From positions 1 to 21,902 of the IMG/VR virus record IMGVR_UViG_3300046532_003212: a stretch of 21,902 nucleotides of DNA; one strand, given 5' to 3'. Positions within the stretch are counted from its first letter, which is position 1. Every line of letters starts with the position of its first letter. The translations under genes were made by a program, and so were the position numbers. Shown here piece after piece: positions 7,794 to 14,934 of the stretch. The notes under the pieces were generated by a model that searched no databases, was not told where the DNA came from, and was given only the letters and a program-made list of their open reading frames with translations. The DNA is from a virus.

Positions 7794-8372
7794 ATGTTAA
7801 TGGAGACACTAACTGTGACAAGAAAAGTTGCTATTGTTAAAAGATATAGTATGGCACATCTTAATAGGCCAGAAAGCGTATTAGAGCACACAGGAGGAGT
7901 ATGTTTAATTTCTATGTTAATTGGATTAGAATGCAATAAAGGTGATTTTAATATTGTAGATATGGGCAGTCTTCTTATGAAAGCAACAGTTCATGATTTA
8001 GAAGAATCAGAAATTGGAGATATTGCTAATCCTGTTAAATATGATAATGAAGATATTAATGATGCAATTTACATTGTTAGCAGTAAGGCAATGCAAAAGA
8101 TTTCTTCTGATCTTAATCACCCTATTTTACACGAATTATGGGAAACTGCAAAAGATGAATCAATAGAGGGAAGGATAGTCAAACTAGCGGATGTGTTATC
8201 TGTTTTAGCAAAAATATATGAAGAGTCAAAATTATATTCAAATACATCATTTAAACATTATGGATATAATACTTTATCATTTTTCTTAGATCAAAACAAA
8301 ATAGAAACTAATGAAGTATTATTAAATGTAATACAAGAAGCAATTAATATAAATGAGGAAATATTATTATGA
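7794..8372 (+). CDS. HD-domain deoxynucleotide phosphohydrolase (YfbR/DatZ-like)
   Basis: The 192-aa protein carries the full HD metal/catalytic set in YfbR spacing: His32 (EHT), His67-Asp68 with Glu71 (VHDLEE), and Asp133 (KLAD). The stretch GDIANPVKYDNEDI (75-88) closely parallels the GDLPTPVKYFN region of E. coli YfbR, a 5'-deoxynucleotidase acting on dNMPs, and Arg17 sits where YfbR has its substrate-contacting Arg18. The phage relatives called DatZ hydrolyse dATP in Z-genome phages, so substrate specificity is open. Start: ATG 7794 follows GGAG at 7781-7784 with nine-base spacing, one base after the polymerase stop. It is translationally coupled to the next gene (ATGA). It probably reshapes the dNTP pool for the polymerase just upstream. 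Confidence 0.85.
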   Translation: MLMETLTVTRKVAIVKRYSMAHLNRPESVLEHTGGVCLISMLIGLECNKGDFNIVDMGSLLMKATVHDLEESEIGDIANPVKYDNEDINDAIYIVSSKAMQKISSDLNHPILHELWETAKDESIEGRIVKLADVLSVLAKIYEESKLYSNTSFKHYGYNTLSFFLDQNKIETNEVLLNVIQEAININEEILL

Positions 8373-9508
8373 AAACTTATGATCCATATATAAAATGTTT
8401 ATCATCAATAGATGATCGCATTGCCGCTTGGAATACAAGCCGCCCAAATTTTCAGCCAGGTGATCTTTCTTTTGAAGAGATAGAGCGCATGGATTTAAGT
8501 CTCAACTCAATGAAAGTATACACCCTAGAAATTCGTTCATCAGTTCTTTTCCGCGATCTAATCCTTTCACTTAGGCCAATTCAGTGCTGGGCTCAATCAA
8601 CTAGGTCAGCTCCGTTGGATAGAGAAACACTTAGAATCTCATCTGAGTTTGCTCATATGAAATCTGATGATAGAAAAATTGATGAAATGATTAATAGGTT
8701 TGAAGAAGGTGAGCCCAGGGATCAAGTAAGAGGACTGCTGACTACTTCAGTTAGCACTGTATATACACTTACAATAGATCATAGAGTATTAATGGCATTT
8801 TGTAAAAGCCTATTGTTGCTTAATAAAGGTTTATTTGAATTATATGGTGCTATGCTTTTAGATTCTATTGATGGATTTGATGCATTTAATAAAAGTACTG
8901 TTCATCCTATTCACCCTTTTGTTACAATTACTAATGAAGAACGTGGAGAATATAGAACTGAAGAAGTAGGAAGTATGATCTTTGGGTTTTATAGTATGAA
9001 GTGTGCAATGGCTGCGCAATTTCTTCGTCAGCATTATAGCAAAATAAAAATTGGATATTGGGATATGATTCCTAATTTCTTTGAATCAAGTATGAGTCAG
9101 TCAGACAAAGTAGATGTTGCATTTTACATTGATAAAGCATCTTATGAACGTCTTATGAGTATGAGATCTCATTGGGCTCTTGACTGGTCTGCAGATATGT
9201 GGGGTGGGCTAATTGGAGATTTTGTAAAAAATATGAGCACCGAAGAATTTTGGAATTTCTTGCCAAATGGTGGTGGTAAACGTGACCCTTATTGGGCTGA
9301 CGTTTATAATAGGGTGCTCAGAAAAGACCCAGGCCTACCTTGCCCTATAATGTGTGAATGGCCAGAAATGATTGAATTAAAAGAAAAAGAAGTTGGATAC
9401 AGTTTAGTAATTCAAAAATATTATGACTGTGTTAAAGAAGGGTTTATTAAAGACAACCCTAATAATGAGCATCGTAAACTTTATATTTCACTAGGAGAAG
9501 AATCATGA
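8369..9508 (+). CDS. divergent ThyX-like (flavin-dependent thymidylate synthase-related) protein
   Basis: The 379-aa protein has partial but ordered resemblance to ThyX. LILSLRPIQCWAQSTRSA (64-81) aligns with the RHR-x7-S signature so that Arg69, Ser77 and Arg79 are kept, while the first Arg and the His are replaced. TSVSTVYTLTIDHRVLMAF (126-144) matches the ThyX strand-helix ending N-x-R-x-L-x-x-F, with Asp137 in place of Asn. Later segments (AAQFLRQHYSKIKIGYW, then SHWALDWSADMWGGL) weakly recall the same two motifs. It is longer than the usual 220-260 residues. Neighbours are an HD phosphohydrolase and a deoxyribosyltransferase, overlapping by four bases on each side, so it probably acts on a pyrimidine deoxynucleotide. 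It may catalyse a variant reaction rather than canonical dUMP methylation. The gene is secure; the family call is moderate. Confidence 0.5.
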   Translation: MKTYDPYIKCLSSIDDRIAAWNTSRPNFQPGDLSFEEIERMDLSLNSMKVYTLEIRSSVLFRDLILSLRPIQCWAQSTRSAPLDRETLRISSEFAHMKSDDRKIDEMINRFEEGEPRDQVRGLLTTSVSTVYTLTIDHRVLMAFCKSLLLLNKGLFELYGAMLLDSIDGFDAFNKSTVHPIHPFVTITNEERGEYRTEEVGSMIFGFYSMKCAMAAQFLRQHYSKIKIGYWDMIPNFFESSMSQSDKVDVAFYIDKASYERLMSMRSHWALDWSADMWGGLIGDFVKNMSTEEFWNFLPNGGGKRDPYWADVYNRVLRKDPGLPCPIMCEWPEMIELKEKEVGYSLVIQKYYDCVKEGFIKDNPNNEHRKLYISLGEES

Positions 9509-9927
9509 TTTATATAGCAAGCCCGTTTTTTAATGAAAAACAAGTTGATTTTGTAGAAACAATAGAAAAATCTTTAAATGCAGCAAGGATTGCATATTAC
9601 TCTCCTCGGGGTGAAGGCATTCTTTTGAATCAAACTGAAGAAGAAAGGCAAAAAAATAAAAAAAATATATATGGTATTAATATTAATATGATTTCTGCTT
9701 GTGATAAAGTTTTAGCAGTAATTGATAATAGGGATATTGGGACTATTTGGGAAATGGGATATGCAACTGGTAAAAAAATACCAGTTATAACTATATCAAA
9801 TTCTTCTTATGGGCTTAATGTAATGTTAGCTGAATCTGTACAAGCTCATACAGTTAACATAGAAGATGCTATAAAAGCAATAAAAAATGATCGTTTTCGC
9901 GGTGAGTTATTAGAGGGTGTATATTAA
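9505..9927 (+). CDS. nucleoside 2-deoxyribosyltransferase-like protein
   Basis: The 140-aa protein begins IYIASPFF, the characteristic first strand of nucleoside 2-deoxyribosyltransferases, and contains the catalytic block D74-x2-D77-x-G79-T80-x2-E83-x-G85-x-A87 (DIGTIWEMGYA), with Glu83 the expected nucleophile. A family-typical strand (KKIPVITIS) follows. These cytosolic enzymes swap bases on 2'-deoxyribose or, in relatives such as Rcl and MilB, hydrolyse deoxynucleoside monophosphates. The length is at the short end of the family but looks complete. It overlaps the ThyX-like gene (ATGA) and the ligase gene (TAATG), so these products are made together. It may salvage bases or clear a particular nucleotide, depending on the partner enzymes. 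Confidence 0.85.
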   Translation: MIYIASPFFNEKQVDFVETIEKSLNAARIAYYSPRGEGILLNQTEEERQKNKKNIYGININMISACDKVLAVIDNRDIGTIWEMGYATGKKIPVITISNSSYGLNVMLAESVQAHTVNIEDAIKAIKNDRFRGELLEGVY

Positions 9928-10826
9928 TGTTTAAACCAATGTTAGCTAAAAATATAGCAATCCAAGATATTCAACTTCCTGTATTTGTCAGCACAAAACT
10001 AGAGGGTGTTCGTGGCGAGTTTACACCTGATGGTTTAAAAACTAGACCAATGAAAAAATTCAATAATAGAAATTTAGAATTATTTTTTGGTGAAGTTTCT
10101 AATTATGTTAGAAAATATAACATATATATAGAAGGTGAATTTTATAAACATGGATTAGAGTTTAATGAGATAAGCTCAATTTGCCGAAGGGCGGAACACC
10201 CTGATACTGATACATTGGAGTTTCATATATTTGATATATATATGCCAGAATTTGCAAACGCATCTTTTGCTATAAGACTTGAAATGATGCAAACTTTAGT
10301 AGAACAAATAAATCATAAATCTGTTAAAGTTTGTTATCAAAGTTTAATTTATGAATTTGATACAATCCAAAATATGTATGAAATAGCAATTGATTCAAAC
10401 TATGAAGGATTGTGTTTTAAATCTCCGCGTGAAAGCTATAAACATGGTAGATCTACACTAGATCAACAGTTTACCAGAATAAAACAAGATAACACTTATG
10501 ATGGTATTGTATTAGACATTGTTGAAAGAATGGAAAACTTAGTTGAATCTAAGCCTAATGAATTAGGTATGATGTCTAAAACTCAAGATAAAGATTTAAA
10601 AGCTCCAACTGGTTTAGCTGCAGTTGCGGTAACTAGCTGCGAAGATTTTCCTGAACCAGTTAGAGTTGTTCTATCTAAGAACCTTAGTGATAATGATAGA
10701 GAAGAAATTTGGGCTAATCGTGAAGACTATATTGGTAAGAATCTCAGATTTTACGGAATACCAGTATTAGGAATGAATCAGCCTAGATGCCCAAGATTTG
10801 ATACTTGGAGAACAGACTTAGACTAG
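9927..10826 (+). CDS. ATP-dependent DNA ligase
   Basis: The 299-aa nucleotidyltransferase shows the ligase motifs in order: motif I KLEGVR (24-29, AMP-accepting Lys24, with Glu where Asp is usual in KxDGxR), motif III YIEGEFY (67-73), motif IV YEGLCFK (159-165) and motif V FTRIKQ (182-187). About 100 residues follow, enough for a small OB domain that closes over DNA. Size is in the range of minimal phage ligases, without extra DNA-binding domains. It would seal Okazaki fragments and recombination nicks. It starts within the stop of the deoxyribosyltransferase gene (TAATG at 9925-9929) and is the last + strand gene before the convergent junction. Confidence 0.9.
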   Translation: MFKPMLAKNIAIQDIQLPVFVSTKLEGVRGEFTPDGLKTRPMKKFNNRNLELFFGEVSNYVRKYNIYIEGEFYKHGLEFNEISSICRRAEHPDTDTLEFHIFDIYMPEFANASFAIRLEMMQTLVEQINHKSVKVCYQSLIYEFDTIQNMYEIAIDSNYEGLCFKSPRESYKHGRSTLDQQFTRIKQDNTYDGIVLDIVERMENLVESKPNELGMMSKTQDKDLKAPTGLAAVAVTSCEDFPEPVRVVLSKNLSDNDREEIWANREDYIGKNLRFYGIPVLGMNQPRCPRFDTWRTDLD

Positions 10827-10861
10827 AAGACATACCCTTGAGAGCTTCTGTATTCGTTTCT

Positions 10862-10925
10862 AAGCGATTCTATCCTTAAACCCTATAAAGGGCTAGGGGT
10901 AAAATAGAATCCCTTAAAAGCGATT
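10862..10925. repeat. pair of 8-bp direct repeats AAGCGATT flanking the junction hairpin
   Basis: AAGCGATT occurs at 10862-10869 and again at 10918-10925, 56 bp apart. It brackets the inverted repeat; the second copy runs into the stop codon of the - strand gene. It may be a protein-binding pair or a relic of a small rearrangement. With only eight bases, chance is not excluded. Confidence 0.4.
10866..10911. terminator. inverted repeat at convergent operon junction, candidate bidirectional terminator
   Basis: GATTCTAT (10866-10873) is perfectly complementary to ATAGAATC (10904-10911). The 30-base interior contains a smaller CCC (10881-10883) / GGG (10890-10892) stem around TATAAA. It lies in the 97-bp gap where the + and - strand operons meet, exactly where transcription from both sides must stop. 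No long T-run follows on either strand, so it is not a textbook intrinsic terminator. Confidence 0.45.
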
Positions 10926-12654
10926 ACAGAGCCTTGATTAAATCCTCAATCTTTTGAGCACCTTCTTTCTTTTTCTCTCTCAATCTGTAATCTTTAATAA
11001 TGGTATTAATATATGAGTCAATATCTTGTTGACTAGGTGCTTTATCATCATTATTAAGTGCAGCACCTATTCTTGGTGCTCTAAGTAATTCTGGAACACC
11101 ACCAGTCAAAAATTTATCATTATCATTTCTAAGAATTTCCCCAGTTTTACGCACAAGTTTTTGAGTAGGAGAAGCACCTATTAAAGGGTCTAGTAAAAAT
11201 TTCATTCCTCTAGGTGGAATACTGCCTAAATCTTTAGAAGCCATGTTTAACAAACCACTTGCCATTCCAGCATCTTTTCTTCCAACAGTCGCAATACCAG
11301 TTTCTGCCAGTTCTTGCAGTGGAAGCATTTGCTGAGCCCAATTATCAATTCCGCCTATTTGCCCAGAAGATGTTAACAGCTGTTGTGGAGTAAAATGACC
11401 AAAATTATTTTTTGCTGCAAATGCTGCTTTTTTAACAGCAAGATAATTTGGAAAATATTGATCAACTGATGACAATTCTTTTAAAACATTCTCATCTAAA
11501 TTTCCTCTATACATATCAATCATATCTTGAATTGATCTTTCAATTGTTGTTTTTCCTTTTCCTGCTACTTCTTGCTTAGCGGCATTTAATATTCTATCAA
11601 CATCATTAAACATAACATTACGAAGCCAAGGAGCAGTAGTAATTGCAGAAACACCTTCTGAATTAGGAGATAATTCATCAACTTTTCCTACAATCATTTT
11701 TTGTAAAGATTGCATAAAAGTTCTATCATCTTGACTATTCATAAATTTTATAGAATCATCAAGTGTATTTAATAATGATTGCATATCTAGCTGATTATAA
11801 TCAACCATATCCCAGACTCTTTGATATGCTTGTTTAAATTGTGATCCTAGCTGAGCAATCCCTTCTGCACCACTTTTGGTTATTTTTAGTCCTGGTAATG
11901 CTGCTGCTTTAAGAGCAACTTTATGCCAGTTGTCTTTAGCAAAAGTTGACATTTGCTCATAGCCTTTTGCAAAAAATGGAAGTATTGATGTTGTTCTTTG
12001 TATTTGTTGTAAAAGACCAGAAGATTTCCCTGCCATTCCCAGGGTCATATCTACACCTTTATCAATCATATCTTGAGCACCAGCTACTTTTGTTCCAATT
12101 CCATTAACAAATCCGCTTGCAGCTTTTCCAACTACACCTCCTGCTACAGTTGCAGCAGCATCAGTAGCTGCATTTCCCATTCTAGTTTGATCTGAATCTG
12201 GTTCCCTAAGTGCAGCAGTAGCACCAGATCCAAATAAATCACCAGCAAATCGAGCAGCAGGTTTTCCAAGTGCTCCTACAACTTTAAGAGTGTTACCAAT
12301 TGCTCCTGCAGGTGTTGCCATTTGTCCTAATTCAGCAATAGCACCTCCTGCTAAAGATGAATAAGGATTTTGATCTTCCAGAATATCCATAGCATTTTCA
12401 GCAAAATTAAGCTGCTCTTGATTTTGATCTGATTCACCAAGAAGCCATGGATATATGCTTTGTGCACCTCTTATTAACTGATCAGTTTTTCTACCAGCAC
12501 TAATTGCCATTGACTCTAATGCTTTAGTTTCTTCTGCTACTTGATATATTCCTTCATCTTGTTTACTTAGCGGAACCCATCCATCTTCATCAGAACCTCT
12601 ATAGGCAATTTTTTCACCAGTTTCATTATCTATTGCATATCTTGTTTGGCTCAT
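10924..12654 (-). CDS. large internal virion / DNA ejection-type protein
   Basis: The 576-aa protein is the last gene of the late operon. The N-terminal 95 residues are charged. Residues about 96-190 form a long Gly/Ala-rich stretch (GGAIAELGQMATPAGAIG, ATVAGGVVGKAASGF) typical of phage ejection or internal core proteins that can insert into or cross membranes. The remainder is helical, ending in a Lys-rich tail (LREKKKEGAQKIEDLIKAL). No lysozyme or protease motif is visible. Position at the end of a set of disordered virion proteins after the nozzle gene fits the P22/T7 arrangement of ejection proteins. The start ATG overlaps the previous stop by one base (TAATG on the - strand). The class is inferred from composition and order, not from a specific domain. 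Confidence 0.6.
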   Translation of the reverse strand: MSQTRYAIDNETGEKIAYRGSDEDGWVPLSKQDEGIYQVAEETKALESMAISAGRKTDQLIRGAQSIYPWLLGESDQNQEQLNFAENAMDILEDQNPYSSLAGGAIAELGQMATPAGAIGNTLKVVGALGKPAARFAGDLFGSGATAALREPDSDQTRMGNAATDAAATVAGGVVGKAASGFVNGIGTKVAGAQDMIDKGVDMTLGMAGKSSGLLQQIQRTTSILPFFAKGYEQMSTFAKDNWHKVALKAAALPGLKITKSGAEGIAQLGSQFKQAYQRVWDMVDYNQLDMQSLLNTLDDSIKFMNSQDDRTFMQSLQKMIVGKVDELSPNSEGVSAITTAPWLRNVMFNDVDRILNAAKQEVAGKGKTTIERSIQDMIDMYRGNLDENVLKELSSVDQYFPNYLAVKKAAFAAKNNFGHFTPQQLLTSSGQIGGIDNWAQQMLPLQELAETGIATVGRKDAGMASGLLNMASKDLGSIPPRGMKFLLDPLIGASPTQKLVRKTGEILRNDNDKFLTGGVPELLRAPRIGAALNNDDKAPSQQDIDSYINTIIKDYRLREKKKEGAQKIEDLIKAL

Positions 12655-13829
12655 TATTTATCCACCCATGTTGTTCCAGCTGTTGGACCATTTTTAGTAG
12701 CAACTTTTGCCGCAGAATTTCCACCTAATTTTGCATTGTGTGCTTCCCATCCTCCAGTTCCCCAAGTTTCTAAATTTTCTCTTTCCATTTGTTCTGTAAG
12801 ATTTTTATATATAGGATTATTAAAGGCACCACGACCTTCTTTTGCTATTATTTTAGCTAGTGTAAGATTCCTTTTTTGTCTTTGCATATTTATAAGAAAT
12901 ATTTCTCTAGGCTGCCCAAAAGTAGGCAACTGTTTTTGGAACATTAATTCTTCTTTTGGGCCAACTTGAGCGCCACGAATAGCAGAAATAATTTCAACAC
13001 TTAATCCTAAAGTTAAAGCAAGAGCTTCTGATGTTTCAGAGGGCATCGTATTTCCAAATTTATTCATAAAGTTATCTACTGCTATATTTGTTAAATTGCT
13101 GCCTCCTCTAAATTTAGATAAGTACCCACTAAACCCATCAAAATCAAGTTCTGGGTTCTGAACTAATTCAGCTAGCCTGTCTATATTCATATTACTTATT
13201 TGAATGTCAGCTGCTTGTTTTGCCTCTTGGGCAGTTGGCTGTTGAGCAAACAAATAGCCAAGATCATTTGCAGCCTGATATGTCAAACCAGCGGGTTGTG
13301 CAATTGGAGTTCCATTTGCATCAGTCATAGGAGTATTCGGGGGAATATATTTATCTGCTTGATCTATTAATACACGAGTTCCAGCCTTCATTGCATAAGA
13401 TCGAATAAAATCAGTTCTAACTTTCCCTGCTAATCCTAATTCATCTGCATATTTAGCACCAGGACTTCTATTATCAGTAAGCTGTGTTTTAGGAGTATTA
13501 ACTCTTTGATTATAATCACCAAGAAATTTTATGCCCTCTGCTTGTAGAACTGGGTTTTCACTATTAATTAATCCATCTATTTGCTGTTGCCACCTATCTA
13601 AATCTGTTGGCTCTTTATAGCCAAGACTTTGATCATTGGCATAAACATCAGCAGGAGATTCACCTGATTGTTTAGCATTTTGTAGTGTATTGTACTGAGT
13701 TGCATCCTTATCATCAGCAGTCTCTTGCAGCATATCACGGTTCATCCGCTGATACGCCATAGCAACATTTTTAGGGCTTGATTTATCAACTAAGCCCAAA
13801 GTATCCAAAAGACCATAAACAATAGCCAT
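12654..13829 (-). CDS. putative internal virion protein, 391 aa
   Basis: No domain is recognised. The product is mainly helical and soluble, with Gln/Asp/Asn-rich N-terminal segments and a C-terminal tail rich in Gly/Ala/Thr. It has no membrane segment or signal peptide. Start: ATG 13829 forms a TGATG junction with the upstream stop and has GGAG eight bases upstream; the GTG at 13832, one codon earlier, is possible but too close to that site. It sits between a Gly/Gln/Met-rich protein and the large ejection-type protein, so a role as a second internal or ejected protein is the likeliest reading. That is from context only. Confidence 0.6.
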   Translation of the reverse strand: MAIVYGLLDTLGLVDKSSPKNVAMAYQRMNRDMLQETADDKDATQYNTLQNAKQSGESPADVYANDQSLGYKEPTDLDRWQQQIDGLINSENPVLQAEGIKFLGDYNQRVNTPKTQLTDNRSPGAKYADELGLAGKVRTDFIRSYAMKAGTRVLIDQADKYIPPNTPMTDANGTPIAQPAGLTYQAANDLGYLFAQQPTAQEAKQAADIQISNMNIDRLAELVQNPELDFDGFSGYLSKFRGGSNLTNIAVDNFMNKFGNTMPSETSEALALTLGLSVEIISAIRGAQVGPKEELMFQKQLPTFGQPREIFLINMQRQKRNLTLAKIIAKEGRGAFNNPIYKNLTEQMERENLETWGTGGWEAHNAKLGGNSAAKVATKNGPTAGTTWVDK

Positions 13830-14488
13830 CACCTATTCTCCATCAAAGACTTAATTGCAGGATTCATATAAAAAGAATTATTCATTTTTCCAGTTCTTTT
13901 ATCTCTTGAATTACGATCTGCTGCTCTAGACCTAGCCATTAAAAGGGATAACTTACCACCAGCACCAGGCATTTCTGGTAAACTTTGCATTTGACCACCA
14001 GCTTGTGCTGCCATTTGCTGATCTTTAGGAACCTGGCCTGAAAATAATCCCTGCATCATTTCCATAGGATTAGCTTGCTGTTGCGGTGGACTCACTCCAG
14101 CCATACCATTTGCTCTATCTGCAGTAGTATATTTTTGAAGATCTTGCCACAACTGTTGTGGTTGGCCACCTCTAGCAGCTTGTTCTTGTTGGTTACCACT
14201 AGCCATTCCCCCAGAAGAGGCTCCAGCCATGCCACCACCACCACCAGGGAGGCTAGGGAGGCCACCAGGTGAGCCATACGAGCCACCTTGTTGCATAGGG
14301 CCACTAGACATTGGCCCAGCAGTTTGCATACCACTTGACCCTGGCATTTGGCCTGCATTCATTTGTTGAATTCCTGCTTGACCAGCCTGACTTAAAAGCC
14401 CAGCCATGCCACCGCCTCCTGCTCCTGCTGCTCCTGCTGCTGGTAGGCCTGCTGTTCCTAGTTGTGCCGCTATTGCTGCAAATGTCAT
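13829..14488 (-). CDS. Gly/Gln/Met/Pro-rich disordered virion-associated protein, 219 aa
   Basis: Low-complexity protein: Ala/Gly-rich first 30 residues, then Gly/Pro/Ser/Gln/Met repeats (such as SGMQTAGPMSSGPMQQGG) to about residue 170. A basic C-terminal tail follows, with clustered Arg/Lys (MARSRAADRNSRDKRTGK) and no globular domain. I count 20 Met in 219 residues. It overlaps the cupin gene (ATGA) and the 391-aa gene (TGATG). Because the coding DNA is repetitive and GC-rich, several spurious ORFs appear in the other frames. Proteins of this sort in short-tailed phages are usually inner virion or ejected components, or assembly helpers; the basic tail could contact DNA. Function is not shown by sequence. 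Confidence 0.6.
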   Translation of the reverse strand: MTFAAIAAQLGTAGLPAAGAAGAGGGGMAGLLSQAGQAGIQQMNAGQMPGSSGMQTAGPMSSGPMQQGGSYGSPGGLPSLPGGGGGMAGASSGGMASGNQQEQAARGGQPQQLWQDLQKYTTADRANGMAGVSPPQQQANPMEMMQGLFSGQVPKDQQMAAQAGGQMQSLPEMPGAGGKLSLLMARSRAADRNSRDKRTGKMNNSFYMNPAIKSLMENR

Positions 14489-14934
14489 TGTAATTCCCCT
14501 TTATCAATTAATAAATCTAAACTATCATAATTAGATACTGTTAACAAATCTACAAGTGCGTCTATATCTGTTATATTATCAGGGTTAGCATGCACAGTCA
14601 TCCACTCAGTATCAGTTAAAGCATAAACAGCTCTTTTTGTGCCAGGCTCTGATATCCATATTTTTGGTGCTGTATATGTATCAGAATCAAATTCAGTAAC
14701 TACTTTAATTTCTCCTTTAGTAATAACATTAATATGAGAATGTTTATGTATTTTACCAACAATACACATACCTTGAGGTATTCTCATTTGTCTGCAATAT
14801 AATCCTGGAGCAAACAAATGATCATTATATATTTCTTGCATTTTATCTGCAGGAATAGACTTAGGCAGAGTCTTTAGTTTAGACTCTAACCCAAGTATAA
14901 AATTACGAGCAATATCATTTTTCAATTTAGCCAC
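14485..14934 (-). CDS. cupin-fold protein in the virion operon
   Basis: The domain is a single cupin. Numbering from GTG 14934 (149 aa), motif 1 is G60-KI-H63-K-H65-S-H67 with G74 closing the strand, and motif 2 has PGTKRAVYAL (97-106) leading to His115, which could complete a metal site. The open frame extends upstream to 15024, but that part lies inside the previous gene's coding sequence. GTG 14934 overlaps the preceding stop (TAA 14929-14927) and is chosen; TTG 14925 is an alternative, and neither has a strong ribosome site. Cupins may be enzymes or simply structural beta-barrels. Between two disordered virion proteins, a structural or sugar/ligand-binding role is plausible. Similar cupin-like proteins do occur in phage structural modules. 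Confidence 0.65.
   Translation of the reverse strand: MAKLKNDIARNFILGLESKLKTLPKSIPADKMQEIYNDHLFAPGLYCRQMRIPQGMCIVGKIHKHSHINVITKGEIKVVTEFDSDTYTAPKIWISEPGTKRAVYALTDTEWMTVHANPDNITDIDALVDLLTVSNYDSLDLLIDKGELQ

Noticed and set aside
7794-8372. HD protein as DatZ and therefore a Z-genome (2-aminoadenine) phage
   Set aside because: No PurZ or MazZ-like gene is in the window, and the sequence parallels YfbR equally well. The claim cannot be made without the rest of the genome.
10827-10923. tRNA or attachment site in the convergent gap
   Set aside because: No cloverleaf or T-arm consensus can be drawn, and no integrase is present. The repeats fit a transcription junction better.
12646-12969. 107-aa + strand ORF
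   Set aside because: It lies opposite the 391-aa virion gene with tight junctions and runs against the direction of the whole late operon.
14075-14507. Several ORFs of 60-88 aa on both strands
   Set aside because: They are by-products of the repetitive, GC-rich coding sequence of the Gly/Gln/Met-rich protein. None has a good start context.
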